A stretch of DNA of 64,000 bases from Pelagibacteraceae bacterium AG-337-I02 (GTDB lineage Bacteria; Pseudomonadota; Alphaproteobacteria; HIMB59; GCA-002718135), in the NCBI GenBank assembly GCA_003282155.1, contig QBZY01000002.1, positions 62,001 through 126,000 of the forward strand, written 5' to 3'. Shown here one piece after another: positions 44,608 to 52,739 of this stretch (position 1 is its first letter; each line of letters opens with the position of its first letter). A program made the position numbers and the translations under genes. The notes beneath the pieces were generated by a model that had not been told where the DNA came from, ran no database searches, and saw only the letters and a program-made list of their open reading frames with translations.

Positions 44608-45066
44608 ATGGGGCCAGATGTAAAAGGAAATCCACTGTATATTTCAGTTTATCTTTTGATAGTTTCTTATGTGATAGGAGAATTTTTTTTTCCTAAATAT
44701 CCGCTTTTATATATTCTTAACCTTTTAGGAGTATTAATTATTATTTTAATGCCAATAGTATTTTTTTCGTCAAGAAATGCATTTAATGCACATGATGAGA
44801 AATTACCTCCTCAGACTGAAACGAATAAAATTATAAAAACTGGTATTTATGCTTATTCTAGAAATCCCATTTATCTATGCTTTGTTTTATTCCATTTTGG
44901 TATGTTTCTTACATTTGAAAACATAATGTATTTTCTTTGTGCCATAGGATTATTTTTTTGGTTAAATAATTTTGTAATTTATGAAGAAGAAAAATATTTA
45001 AAAGATAAATTTGGAGATGAATTTGATAGATATTGTGATTCAGTTAAAAGATGGATTTTCTTTTAA
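44608..45066 (+). CDS. Isoprenylcysteine methyltransferase-like (ICMT/PEMT) membrane protein
   Basis: A 152-residue integral membrane protein with about four helices. The C-terminal GIYAYSRNPIYLCFVLFHFG segment and the acidic EEEKYLKDKFGDEFDRYC are the family signature, forming the S-adenosylmethionine site. Bacterial members methylate lipids or unknown small substrates. It is placed directly after a HAD gene at the end of the plus-strand operon and shares TTAA stop overlap with the glycerate kinase gene. A functional link with the sugar genes is not evident. Confidence 0.87.
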   Translation: MGPDVKGNPLYISVYLLIVSYVIGEFFFPKYPLLYILNLLGVLIIILMPIVFFSSRNAFNAHDEKLPPQTETNKIIKTGIYAYSRNPIYLCFVLFHFGMFLTFENIMYFLCAIGLFFWLNNFVIYEEEKYLKDKFGDEFDRYCDSVKRWIFF

Positions 45067-45920
45067 TTAAAATTTACTGAAGATATTTTATGATTTTTTT
45101 CAAATTTAATAACAATTTGAGCTTTTTTGTTTAGATCTTTTAGCATCCATTTAGTTAACTTCTCATAATGCTGAATAAAAATTTTAATTTCATCTGCAGA
45201 CATTCTTTTTGATTTTTTATTTTTTGATTGATTATATTTCTCTTGTTTTAACCGCCATTCAAAAACATTATCAAAAGAGGATGTTTTCAAAAAAATAAGT
45301 TCATCAAATAGTTTAAATAATTTTTTATATTCCATCTTTAATTGATTATTATAGAAATTCCTCCATTGATATTTTGGATCTTTAATTTTTTCTAAATTAT
45401 TTATATTTTTATAAAGAATTTTTTTAGGAATTTCAGAGCTTCCACAGCACCAACCCTCTAAGAAAAGAATATCAAACTTATTTTTCATTATTATTGATTT
45501 AGATTTATCATCAGTCAACTTATCAAATAAGGGAATTGTAATTGTGTGTTTTCCTTTACTGAATTGATTTATATTTTTTACTAATTTTTTTATATTATGT
45601 GTCCCTGGAACGCCTCTAGTTATTAATAATTTATGTTTTTTTTTTGATAAAAGTAACCGCTGTTTTTTTGATAAATAATAATTATCTAAACTAAGCATAA
45701 GTATTCTTTTATTATAAAATCTTTCAATAGTTTTAGAGATAATATTAATAAATGATGATTTTCCAATACCTTGAGAACCACCAAATAGGAATTTTTTTGA
45801 TTTACTAGAGCAAATATAATTTATGATAGGGACTAATTTATCTTTTATGTATTTTTTAGAATATTTTTTATTATATGTATTATGTATTTCTTTTTGAATA
45901 TAGTCTATTAGTGCACTCAT
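45063..45920 (-). CDS. D-glycerate 3-kinase-like P-loop kinase
   Basis: A 285-residue kinase. The P-loop GGSQGIGKSS is at 47-56. MLSLDNYYLSKKQR, the TRGVPGTHN motif and LFLEGWCCGSSE are typical of plant and cyanobacterial GLYK-type D-glycerate 3-kinase. It makes 3-phosphoglycerate from glycerate, feeding central metabolism. The sequence is very lysine-rich. It is a single gene on the minus strand between plus-strand genes and divergent from the HAD gene with 32 bases between starts. Uridine kinase or phosphoribulokinase relatives are less likely given the TRGVPGTHN motif. Confidence 0.85.
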   Translation of the reverse strand: MSALIDYIQKEIHNTYNKKYSKKYIKDKLVPIINYICSSKSKKFLFGGSQGIGKSSFINIISKTIERFYNKRILMLSLDNYYLSKKQRLLLSKKKHKLLITRGVPGTHNIKKLVKNINQFSKGKHTITIPLFDKLTDDKSKSIIMKNKFDILFLEGWCCGSSEIPKKILYKNINNLEKIKDPKYQWRNFYNNQLKMEYKKLFKLFDELIFLKTSSFDNVFEWRLKQEKYNQSKNKKSKRMSADEIKIFIQHYEKLTKWMLKDLNKKAQIVIKFEKNHKISSVNFN

Positions 45921-45952
45921 TTAAAATATATTTATAAACAAAATATTTATAC

Positions 45953-46543
45953 ATGAAATTTCTTTTTGATTTAGGTGGAGTATTTTTTGATTGGGATCCT
46001 AATTTTTTTTACAAAGACATATTTTCTGATACAGAAGAAAGAGAAAACTTTCTAAATAATATTTGTAATGATGAATGGAATATTCAGCAAGATGCTGGAA
46101 GACTCATAAAAGATGCAGAAGCTGATATTATAAAGAAATTTCCAAAATATGAAAATAAAATAAAATTATATTATAAAAATCATCACAAAATGTTCAGAAA
46201 AATTTTTCAAAATTCAGTTGATGTCTTGCATGATTTAAAAAATAAAAAATATGAATGTTACGTACTATCAAATTGGTCTTGGGAAACATTCCAGGGTATG
46301 GAAGTAAAATATCCATTCCTAAATAGATTTGATGATTTAATAATATCAGGAAAAGAAAAATTAATTAAACCTGATACAAAAATATATAAGTTAGCAATGA
46401 ATCGTTTTAAACTAATTCCAGAAGAAACTGTGTTTATAGATGATAAAAAAGAAAATATTGAGGCTGCTAGTAAACTTGGTTTTTTAACTATACATTTAAC
46501 TAACCCTGAAATAATAACTCAAGAAATTAATACATTTATTTGA
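45953..46543 (+). CDS. HAD-family hydrolase (haloacid dehalogenase/YihX-like)
   Basis: A 196-residue HAD protein. Motif I is FLFDLGGVFFDWDP, where the second acid is shifted as in YihX-like phosphatases. Motif II is YVLSNWSWE, the Lys is in KEKLIKPDTKIY and motif IV is VFIDDKKENIEAA. It is likely a sugar-phosphate phosphatase. It leads into the GlpD-like gene, whose ATG is 8 bases after its stop. A functional link to glycerol phosphate is possible but not shown. Confidence 0.88.
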   Translation: MKFLFDLGGVFFDWDPNFFYKDIFSDTEERENFLNNICNDEWNIQQDAGRLIKDAEADIIKKFPKYENKIKLYYKNHHKMFRKIFQNSVDVLHDLKNKKYECYVLSNWSWETFQGMEVKYPFLNRFDDLIISGKEKLIKPDTKIYKLAMNRFKLIPEETVFIDDKKENIEAASKLGFLTIHLTNPEIITQEINTFI

Positions 46544-46551
46544 ATTTAAAC

Positions 46552-47703
46552 ATGCATGATACATTTGATATTTTAGTGATTGGTGGTGGCATTAATGGTG
46601 CAGGAATTGTTAGAGATGCTTCTGGAAGAAATTTGAAAGTGTGCTTGGTAGAAAAAAACACTGTAGGTTCTGCAACTTCATCATGGTCAACAAAATTAAT
46701 ACATGGAGGATTAAGGTATCTTGAAAATTATGAATTTCGCCTTGTACGTGAATCTTTAAAGGAAAGAGAAGTAATCAAAACAATTGCAAGTGATATCACA
46801 ATACCATTGCCTTTTATTATACCTCATCAAAAATCCTTAAGACCTAAATGGTTAATTAAATTAGGATTATTTCTATATGACAATATTGGTGGTAAAATGA
46901 CTATTCCAAAATCTTCAACTATTAACATTAAGGAAGAAATTCCTAATATTCTAAAAGATCAATTTAAAGTTGGATTTCAATATTATGATTTACAGGTGGA
47001 TGACAAAAAGCTTGTTGAGCTAAATGTTGAAGATGCAAAGAAGAAAGGTGCTACAATTATTGAAAATAGAAAAGTTATAGACGCAAAAAGAAATAAAAAA
47101 TTTTGGGAAGTAATTCTAGATGATGATACGATACTTAAGTCTAAAATTCTTATTAATGCTGCCGGACCATGGATAAATGATGTTTTAAGTAACGTAATAA
47201 AATTAAGCTCAAACAAATCAATTCGACTTGTAAAAGGTAGTCATATAATCACTAAAAGTCTTTACAATCAAAAAAAAGCTTTCACTCTACAAAATGAAGA
47301 CAATAGAATAATCTTTGTCTTACCTTACAAAGATGAATATTCTCTTATTGGAACAACTGAAAAAGAGGTTTTTTCTCCTGAAAATCCTAAAATTGATCTA
47401 AATGAAATTGATTATTTATTAAATTCAGTAAATAAATATTTTATTAAACAAATATCAAGAGATGATGTGGTAAGTTCTTATTCTGGAATTAGACCTCTTA
47501 TCGAAGATTTTAAAGAAGCTTCAAAAGTTACTAGAGATTACATATTTGATTTAAATGAAGATGATTCGCTAGCTCCATTACTTAATATATATGGTGGAAA
47601 ACTAACAACATATAGAAAATTAGCTGAAAATGTTCTCCTAACTCTCAATAATTATATTCCTGCAAATAATAAAAATTCATGGACTGCTAATCACAAACTA
47701 TAA
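46552..47703 (+). CDS. glpD: Glycerol-3-phosphate dehydrogenase-like FAD protein, short form
   Basis: A 383-residue protein matching the N-terminal catalytic domain of aerobic GlpD, which oxidises sn-glycerol-3-phosphate to DHAP and passes electrons to quinone. The FAD motif is VIGGGINGAGIVRDA, then SSWSTKLIHGGLRYLE, SGIRPLIED and the end-of-domain YGGKLTTYRKLAENV. Standard GlpD has about 500 residues. Here the chain stops just after NNKNSWTANHKL, where the C-terminal helical (DAO_C) domain would begin, and no remnant of that domain is readable downstream. ATG 46552 gives a normal start. It may be a functional short form or a 3' truncation. Confidence 0.85.
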   Translation: MHDTFDILVIGGGINGAGIVRDASGRNLKVCLVEKNTVGSATSSWSTKLIHGGLRYLENYEFRLVRESLKEREVIKTIASDITIPLPFIIPHQKSLRPKWLIKLGLFLYDNIGGKMTIPKSSTINIKEEIPNILKDQFKVGFQYYDLQVDDKKLVELNVEDAKKKGATIIENRKVIDAKRNKKFWEVILDDDTILKSKILINAAGPWINDVLSNVIKLSSNKSIRLVKGSHIITKSLYNQKKAFTLQNEDNRIIFVLPYKDEYSLIGTTEKEVFSPENPKIDLNEIDYLLNSVNKYFIKQISRDDVVSSYSGIRPLIEDFKEASKVTRDYIFDLNEDDSLAPLLNIYGGKLTTYRKLAENVLLTLNNYIPANNKNSWTANHKL

Positions 47704-47705
47704 TT

Positions 47706-47833
47706 GGTATCCCTCTTAAACAACTTTTCAAAAAGTTGGTGGGCAGAAAAGTTTTATAAGAGGAATACTTCTTATAGGAGGAAATAATATGAACCCTCTG
47801 CCCAAAACTATTTTAATTTATTTAAATTGTTAA
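47706..47833 (+). ncRNA. Structured leader-like segment with competing stems (unknown class)
   Basis: I do not recognise the class. On the plus strand, GTATCCCTCTTA (47707-47718) can pair with TAAGAGGAATAC (47757-47768), 11 of 12 positions. It encloses a perfect CAACTTT/AAAGTTG hairpin (47721-47738). The 3' strand of that stem can instead form ATAAGAGG/CTTCTTAT (47756-47775), ending next to AGGAGG (47777-47782). GGGCAGA (47741-47747) can also pair with TCTGCCC (47797-47803) across the start codon of a 14-codon ORF. Mutually exclusive stems plus a pseudoknot near a ribosome site resemble a translational riboswitch or leader, but this is read by eye only. Confidence 0.45.
47789..47833 (+). CDS. 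14-codon ORF with perfect Shine-Dalgarno
   Basis: ATG 47789 is preceded by AGGAGG at 47777-47782 with a 6-base spacer, the same strong signal this genome uses before binding-protein genes. The peptide is MNPLPKTILIYLNC and then TAA. It is too short for any known family. It may be a leader peptide belonging to the structured segment upstream, or the stub of a lost gene. Confidence 0.3.
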   Translation: MNPLPKTILIYLNC

Positions 47834-47845
47834 TAAGAAATTTTA

Positions 47846-47883
47846 TAAAAAAAGGATGAATTGCCCCTAAAAATAGAGGCAAT
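47846..47883 (-). terminator. Terminator of the AglEFGK operon
   Basis: On the minus strand ATTGCCTCTA pairs with TAGGGGCAAT (47860-47883), 10 pairs with one G-U wobble and a 4-base loop. It is followed 6 bases on by seven T's (complement of 47847-47853). On the plus strand the wobble becomes a C/A mismatch, so it is built for the minus-strand operon that ends at 47901. Confidence 0.75.
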
Positions 47884-47900
47884 ATTAAATACGATTCTAT

Positions 47901-48980
47901 TTATTTAAAAGCCTGATTTGAACTATCAAATAATTGGCATCTTCCAGCAGGGAAACCAACTTTTACAGTATCTCCAACTTTGATATCTGAATGTCCCTCA
48001 GCTTCAGCAACTAATGGCTCTCCATCTTTTTCAAGGTATAGATAAGTGACGTCACCAAGTTTTTCGACAACGAACACTTTACTTTCCCAAGAACCATCTG
48101 AATCACCATTTACCACTAAGTGCTCAGGTCTAATGCCTAAAGTTACTGCATCACCCTCAGAAGATGAAGCTGACAATTTAGGGACTGATATTTTTGACAT
48201 TCCCATAATATCAACTTCAGTAGAGTCAGCACTTTTGCTTAATATTTTTGAAGGCATAAAGTTCATTTTAGGTGATCCTATAAATCCACCAACAAACATA
48301 TTATTTGGCTTATCATATAATTCTAAAGGAGAACCTTTTTGAGAAACAATACCTGTATCAAGAACAACAATATCGTCAGCAAGAGTCATTGCTTCAGTTT
48401 GATCGTGTGTTACGTATATCATTGTTGCATCTAATTCATTATGAAGTTTAGCTAACTCAACTCTCATTTGAACTCTTAATGCAGCATCAAGGTTTGAAAG
48501 TGGTTCATCAAATAAGAAAACTTTCGGTTTTCTAGTAATTGCTCGACCAATTGCAACACGCTGTCTTTGACCACCAGATAATTGCTTTGGTTTTCTTAGT
48601 AAGTAGTCTTCAATTTGAAGAATTCTTGCTGCCTCATTAACTCTCTCATTAATTTCATCTTTAGATCTTTTTTCTAATTTCAATCCAAATGCCATATTAT
48701 CAAATACAGTCATATGCGGGTATAATGCATAAGACTGAAACACCATTGCAATATTTCTTTGTTTTGGTGGTAAATCATTTACTACTTGGCCATCAATTGA
48801 AATTGTACCTGAATTAATGTCTTCTAATCCAGCTATCATTCTCAGCATAGTTGATTTTCCACAACCACTAGGTCCAACTAAAACTGTAAATGATTGGCTC
48901 TTAATATCTAAAGAGATATCTTTAATTACGTGAACATCTCCAAAATATTTATTTACTGTATTAACATTTATATCTGCCAC
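47901..48980 (-). CDS. aglK: Alpha-glucoside ABC transporter ATPase (UgpC/MalK-like)
   Basis: A 359-residue CUT1-type ATPase. Walker A GPSGCGKST is at 36-44, then VFQSYALYPHMT, signature LSGGQRQRVA, Walker B VFLFDEPLSNLDA and a C-terminal TOBE/OB region with GIRPEHL. I start at GTG 48980, since AAGGAGG lies 5 bases upstream. The longer ATG form at 49031 would include that signal within its coding region. It energises AglF/AglG and is the last gene of the minus-strand operon. As the only CUT1-type ATPase in the window, it may also serve the amino-sugar importer, which lacks one. Confidence 0.93.
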   Translation of the reverse strand: MADINVNTVNKYFGDVHVIKDISLDIKSQSFTVLVGPSGCGKSTMLRMIAGLEDINSGTISIDGQVVNDLPPKQRNIAMVFQSYALYPHMTVFDNMAFGLKLEKRSKDEINERVNEAARILQIEDYLLRKPKQLSGGQRQRVAIGRAITRKPKVFLFDEPLSNLDAALRVQMRVELAKLHNELDATMIYVTHDQTEAMTLADDIVVLDTGIVSQKGSPLELYDKPNNMFVGGFIGSPKMNFMPSKILSKSADSTEVDIMGMSKISVPKLSASSSEGDAVTLGIRPEHLVVNGDSDGSWESKVFVVEKLGDVTYLYLEKDGEPLVAEAEGHSDIKVGDTVKVGFPAGRCQLFDSSNQAFK

Positions 48981-49083
48981 TTCATCCTCCTTTGAGCGAT
49001 CTTTCAAGTGTATGAATACATCATCATACAAATATAATATTATTTAACGTCAAATTTACTTAAAAATCAATACTTTTTAATAT

Positions 49084-50223
49084 CTAACCTTTTACAGATC
49101 CTGCAACTAAGCCTCTTATGAAATACCTTTGTAGTGCAAAAAAGATAAATAAAGGTACTGTCATTGAAACAAAGGCTCCGGTTGTTAAGATTTCCCAATT
49201 TTCTCCTCTAGACCCAAGTAATTCTTTTAATTTAGCAGTTAAAATTATTTCACTCGGTACCTGGTCAAGAAAAACTAATCCAACTAGCAAATCGTTCCAA
49301 CACCATAAAAATTGTAATATAAAAATAGAAGCAAAAGCAGGTATTGATAAAGGAATGATTATACGTAAGAAAATATCATAATGTGAGGCACCATCCACTT
49401 TAGCAGCTTCCATCATTTCATTTGGTAAGGATTTTAAAAAATTTCTTAGTAAAAAAGTAGTTGAAGCTAATCCAAAACCAGTATGTGCCATCCAGACGCC
49501 AGGATATGATTTTGCCGCGACTCCAAATAATGCACCAAAGTCATTATAGATTGAAAGAATTGGTATTAGAGACATTTGAAGAGGTACTACTAATGATGCT
49601 ATGATTATAGCCAATAGAGTATCTCTTCCAAAAAATTTCATCCAAGTAAGAGAGTAAGCAAAAAAGGAACAGATTATTAGTGGAATTAAGGTTGAAGGCA
49701 AAGCAACAGCCATTGTGTTAACAAATGCTCTTCCAATTCCCTCTTTAAATAAAACTTCTCTATAATTTTCAAAAGTAAATGATGGTGGGCTTAATGATGT
49801 AGTAAATAATCTTTTCCCTTTTTTATTTTGAAATTCACTTTTTGATCTCCATTCATAATTTCCATCTTGATCTAATATGACTTCACTTTCATTTTTAAAA
49901 ATAGCAATATCACCAATCATGAATTCATTTATTTTTTTTGAATTTATTCCAAAGCTTTCAATTTTTTTTCCAGAATTTTCTTCAAATAATGTTCCTTTAA
50001 TTTTAAAATAACCATCTTCCTCAATTTGAGCTTCCATTCCTGACATTCTATATATTTCATTTATTTCGGTTGTAGTTAAAGCTGTCCACCAGCCACTTAT
50101 AGCTAGTAAATCTTTATCTCTTAAAGAGCTTATAAAAAGTCCAAAAGTCGGAATGAGCCATACAATTACAAAAAACAATAACAATAATTGTGATAAGATT
50201 GATGATAATGAAATTTTCTTCAT
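49084..50223 (-). CDS. aglG: Alpha-glucoside ABC permease with periplasmic insertion (AglG-like)
   Basis: A 379-residue CUT1 permease. It differs from ordinary MalG proteins of about 280 residues by roughly 95 extra residues (about 50-145) between helix 1 and helix 2, which should face the periplasm. This insertion is a hallmark of AglG-type permeases. The EAA loop is MEAAKVDGASHYDIFLRIIIP, and the C-terminal RYFIRGLVAGSVKG is standard. Its start overlaps the aglF stop (TAATG). The partner channel is AglF. The insertion may help dock the binding protein. Confidence 0.9.
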   Translation of the reverse strand: MKKISLSSILSQLLLLFFVIVWLIPTFGLFISSLRDKDLLAISGWWTALTTTEINEIYRMSGMEAQIEEDGYFKIKGTLFEENSGKKIESFGINSKKINEFMIGDIAIFKNESEVILDQDGNYEWRSKSEFQNKKGKRLFTTSLSPPSFTFENYREVLFKEGIGRAFVNTMAVALPSTLIPLIICSFFAYSLTWMKFFGRDTLLAIIIASLVVPLQMSLIPILSIYNDFGALFGVAAKSYPGVWMAHTGFGLASTTFLLRNFLKSLPNEMMEAAKVDGASHYDIFLRIIIPLSIPAFASIFILQFLWCWNDLLVGLVFLDQVPSEIILTAKLKELLGSRGENWEILTTGAFVSMTVPLFIFFALQRYFIRGLVAGSVKG

Positions 50224-51206
50224 TATATTTTTTGCTCCTGTCTATGTTTGTATAAATTCCAAGCTAGGATTGGTATTACCCCTATCATAATAACAATAGC
50301 TAAAACACTACCTCTTCCAGAATCTCCACCACCCCTAAACATCCAATCGTACATTAAGTTAGCCAAGACTCCCGTTTGCCATTCCCCATTGGTCATAGCA
50401 AAAATAATATCAAAAATTCTTAGAACAATAATTGTTATTAGAGTCCAAATGACAAGAATTGTTTGTTCTAAATAGGGTATGATAATTGAAAAAAAAATTT
50501 TTAATTCACTCGCTCCATCAATTCTTGCAGCTTCTAACATTTCTTTCGGTATACTTCTTAAAGCAGCACTAAATATTACAAGAGCTAGTCCAGTCTGTAT
50601 CCAAATCATTATTGCCATTAAAAAAAAATTATTCCATATTGGAATTGTTAACCATGCCTGAGGTTCATAACCAAGTGAAACTATTATTGAATTAAGTAAG
50701 CCAATTTGTGTATTATCTGGCCCTCTATACTCATAAATAAACTTCCAAATTACTCCTGCTCCAACAAATGAAATTGCCATAGGCATAAATATTATTGATT
50801 TTGCAATTGAGCCCCACCAAATTCTATCTGCAAGGTTAGCTATAACTAAACCAAAAAATGTACTTAACGTTGGGACAACAAGCAACCATACAAGATTATT
50901 TAAGATACTTCTTCTAAATTCAGGATCATTTACAGCCCATTTATAATTATATAGCCCAACAAATTCTCTGCCAAATTTATCATAGAAACTTAGTCTAATA
51001 GTTTCAAAAACTGGATATAAAATAAATACAAATAAAACAATAAATGCTGGAGCTATAAAAACGATTACTCTTATGGAGTTTTCAATATTATATCTTTTTA
51101 CGCTTTTACCTCCATAACTATCCAAAAGATAATTTGAGATATGAAAATAAGCGATAAAAAATAATATTCCTAAAAAAACGATGAATAATAAATTTAGGAT
51201 AGTCAT
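50223..51206 (-). CDS. aglF: Alpha-glucoside ABC permease (AglF-like)
   Basis: A 327-residue permease. An extra N-terminal helix (about 1-27) comes before the six-helix core, as in AglF. Typical segments are APAFIVLFVFILYPVFETIRLSF, the EAA loop LEAARIDGASELKIFFSIIIP and the C-terminal MYDWMFRGGGDSGRGS, the Agl-type version of the MalF loop. It pairs with AglG. It is separated from the binding-protein gene by a terminator-type hairpin, and no clear Shine-Dalgarno precedes its ATG, so it should be expressed well below the binding protein. Confidence 0.9.
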   Translation of the reverse strand: MTILNLLFIVFLGILFFIAYFHISNYLLDSYGGKSVKRYNIENSIRVIVFIAPAFIVLFVFILYPVFETIRLSFYDKFGREFVGLYNYKWAVNDPEFRRSILNNLVWLLVVPTLSTFFGLVIANLADRIWWGSIAKSIIFMPMAISFVGAGVIWKFIYEYRGPDNTQIGLLNSIIVSLGYEPQAWLTIPIWNNFFLMAIMIWIQTGLALVIFSAALRSIPKEMLEAARIDGASELKIFFSIIIPYLEQTILVIWTLITIIVLRIFDIIFAMTNGEWQTGVLANLMYDWMFRGGGDSGRGSVLAIVIMIGVIPILAWNLYKHRQEQKI

Positions 51207-51221
51207 TAATGATTAAATATA

Positions 51222-51259
51222 TAAAAAAAACAGGCGAACAAGTTAATTGTCCGCCTGTT
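51222..51259 (-). terminator. Intra-operon terminator/attenuator after aglE
   Basis: On the minus strand AACAGGCGGACAA pairs with TTGTTCGCCTGTT (51229-51259 overall, one G-T position, 5-base loop) and runs directly into eight T's (complement of 51223-51230). It is a strong intrinsic terminator between the binding-protein stop (51272) and the aglF start (51206). Confidence 0.9.
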
Positions 51260-51271
51260 CGAAGGAGGTAG

Positions 51272-52582
51272 TTATTTAATTGCGTCCCAACTGTCTTGGA
51301 TTGCATCAGCAACATCTTTTGCTGATTTTCCGTTGGTATAATCAACCATACCAGTCCAGAAAGTTCCAGCTCCAATAGCACCTGGCATTAAATCAGAAGC
51401 ATCAAATCTAAAAGTTGTTGCTCCAGTTAATATTTCTCCAAGTTTTCTAAAAGTATCACTAGCATATTTACTGCCATCAACACCTTTGTGAGGAGTTAAG
51501 AAACCTCCCTTAGCCATCCAATATTCGTGTGCCTCAGGATGCATTAAGAATTTCATGAACTCTATAGTTGCAGGATTGTCATTTGTAGCCGCTACCAATG
51601 TTCCTGCTCCTAAAACTGGAGTACCTAAATCTTTTCCAGCAAACGCAGGAAAATAGAAAAAGTCATAATCTACACCAGCTTCAACTCCTTCAGGAAAGAA
51701 CGCAGGAATAAAACTTGCCTGACGATGCATCATGCACTCAGCAGGAGAAGTAAATAGACCATTTGGAGCATCTCTGAAATCAGTTGTAGCAACTGCTTTT
51801 GATCCACCATTAACATAACTATCGTTTAGAGCTATTGAACCAAAGAAATCCATTGCTTCAAGAACTCTTGGGTCATTGAAAGGCATTTCGTTTGATACCC
51901 ACATGTCATAGACATCTGGAGAATGAGTTCTAAGCATTATGTCTTCCATCCAATCAGTTGCAGGCCAACCTGTAGCTGCTCCTGAACCTAGACCTATACA
52001 CCAAGGAGTATTTCCATCTGATGCCATTTGTTCCGTTAATGTCATAAGCTCTTCCATAGATGAAGGTACTTCATAACCATTATCTTCAAAGTTATCAGGT
52101 GAATACCAAACTAAACTTTTTACATTAGTTCTAAAGAATATAGCATTAAATTGCTCATTACCATTTTCATCAGCATAAGTTGAAAGATCAATCCATGATT
52201 GTCCGGCAGCATAGTTGTCTAAAACCATTTGCTTAATATCATCTCCAAGAGGAACCAATCCTCCCATAGCTGCAGCATTTGCAGCAAGACCTGGTTGTGG
52301 AAATACAACTAGATCCGCAGCACTTCCAGCTTTTAGATCGATCATAACTTGTTGTTCAAAACTATCTGAGCCTCCATATTCAAATGTTGCTCCTGTGGCT
52401 TTTTCAAATATAGCACCGACTTCTCTCATTGTTTCTTGTTCTGGAGATAACCAAGGACCAAACATAACTACCTTTTGTCCACTTAGATCCGGACCAGTAT
52501 ATGCGTGTCCTCCAGCAAATGCAGAGAAACTTAGAAATAATGAAGAAATAAATACTACTAGATTTTTAATTGAGTTTTTCAT
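51272..52582 (-). CDS. aglE: Alpha-glucoside ABC transporter, periplasmic binding protein (AglE-like)
   Basis: A 436-residue solute-binding protein of family 1. Residues 1-23 form the signal peptide ending SAFA. The mature part begins GGHAYTGPDLSGQKVVMFGP and has GGSDSFEQQVMIDLKAG, DLVVFPQPG and a late FEDNGYEVPSSMEEL, which I know from AglE proteins for trehalose, sucrose and maltose-type sugars. AGGAGG precedes the ATG by 5 bases. It is first in the operon, with two TTGACA boxes upstream. A strong attenuator follows. No alpha-glucosidase gene is present, unlike the rhizobial agl locus. Confidence 0.92.
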   Translation of the reverse strand: MKNSIKNLVVFISSLFLSFSAFAGGHAYTGPDLSGQKVVMFGPWLSPEQETMREVGAIFEKATGATFEYGGSDSFEQQVMIDLKAGSAADLVVFPQPGLAANAAAMGGLVPLGDDIKQMVLDNYAAGQSWIDLSTYADENGNEQFNAIFFRTNVKSLVWYSPDNFEDNGYEVPSSMEELMTLTEQMASDGNTPWCIGLGSGAATGWPATDWMEDIMLRTHSPDVYDMWVSNEMPFNDPRVLEAMDFFGSIALNDSYVNGGSKAVATTDFRDAPNGLFTSPAECMMHRQASFIPAFFPEGVEAGVDYDFFYFPAFAGKDLGTPVLGAGTLVAATNDNPATIEFMKFLMHPEAHEYWMAKGGFLTPHKGVDGSKYASDTFRKLGEILTGATTFRFDASDLMPGAIGAGTFWTGMVDYTNGKSAKDVADAIQDSWDAIK

Positions 52583-52626
52583 TAATCCTCCTAATTTATA
52601 AAAACAATTATCCCATCATTAATTAT

Positions 52627-52670
52627 TGTCAATTTATAATAACTTTCTAATTGTTGATATTTACTGTCAA
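52627..52670 (-). promoter_or_regulatory. Repeated TTGACA boxes upstream of aglE
   Basis: On the minus strand AAATTGACA occurs twice, with TTGACA at 52670-52665 and 52632-52627, 38 bases apart. The nearer one could be a -35 with a weak -10 (TAATTG, 16-base spacer) about 25 bases before the aglE ATG. The repeat may instead be paired activator or repressor half-sites. No better -10 is seen. Confidence 0.3.
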
Positions 52671-52739
52671 TTTGTAACAGTTTTATATTTTGTTGATTTT
52701 GCTCAAGAAAAAATTCAAATATAAATCTTATATCTATTC

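Noticed and set aside
48981-49031. ATG 49031 as start of aglK
   Set aside because: An AAGGAGG lies inside this extension, 5 bases before GTG 48980, and the extension is not family-like.
52215-52601. 128-codon open frame on the plus strand opposite aglE
   Set aside because: It is antisense to the signal peptide and N-terminal part of aglE, with no motif and no ribosome site.
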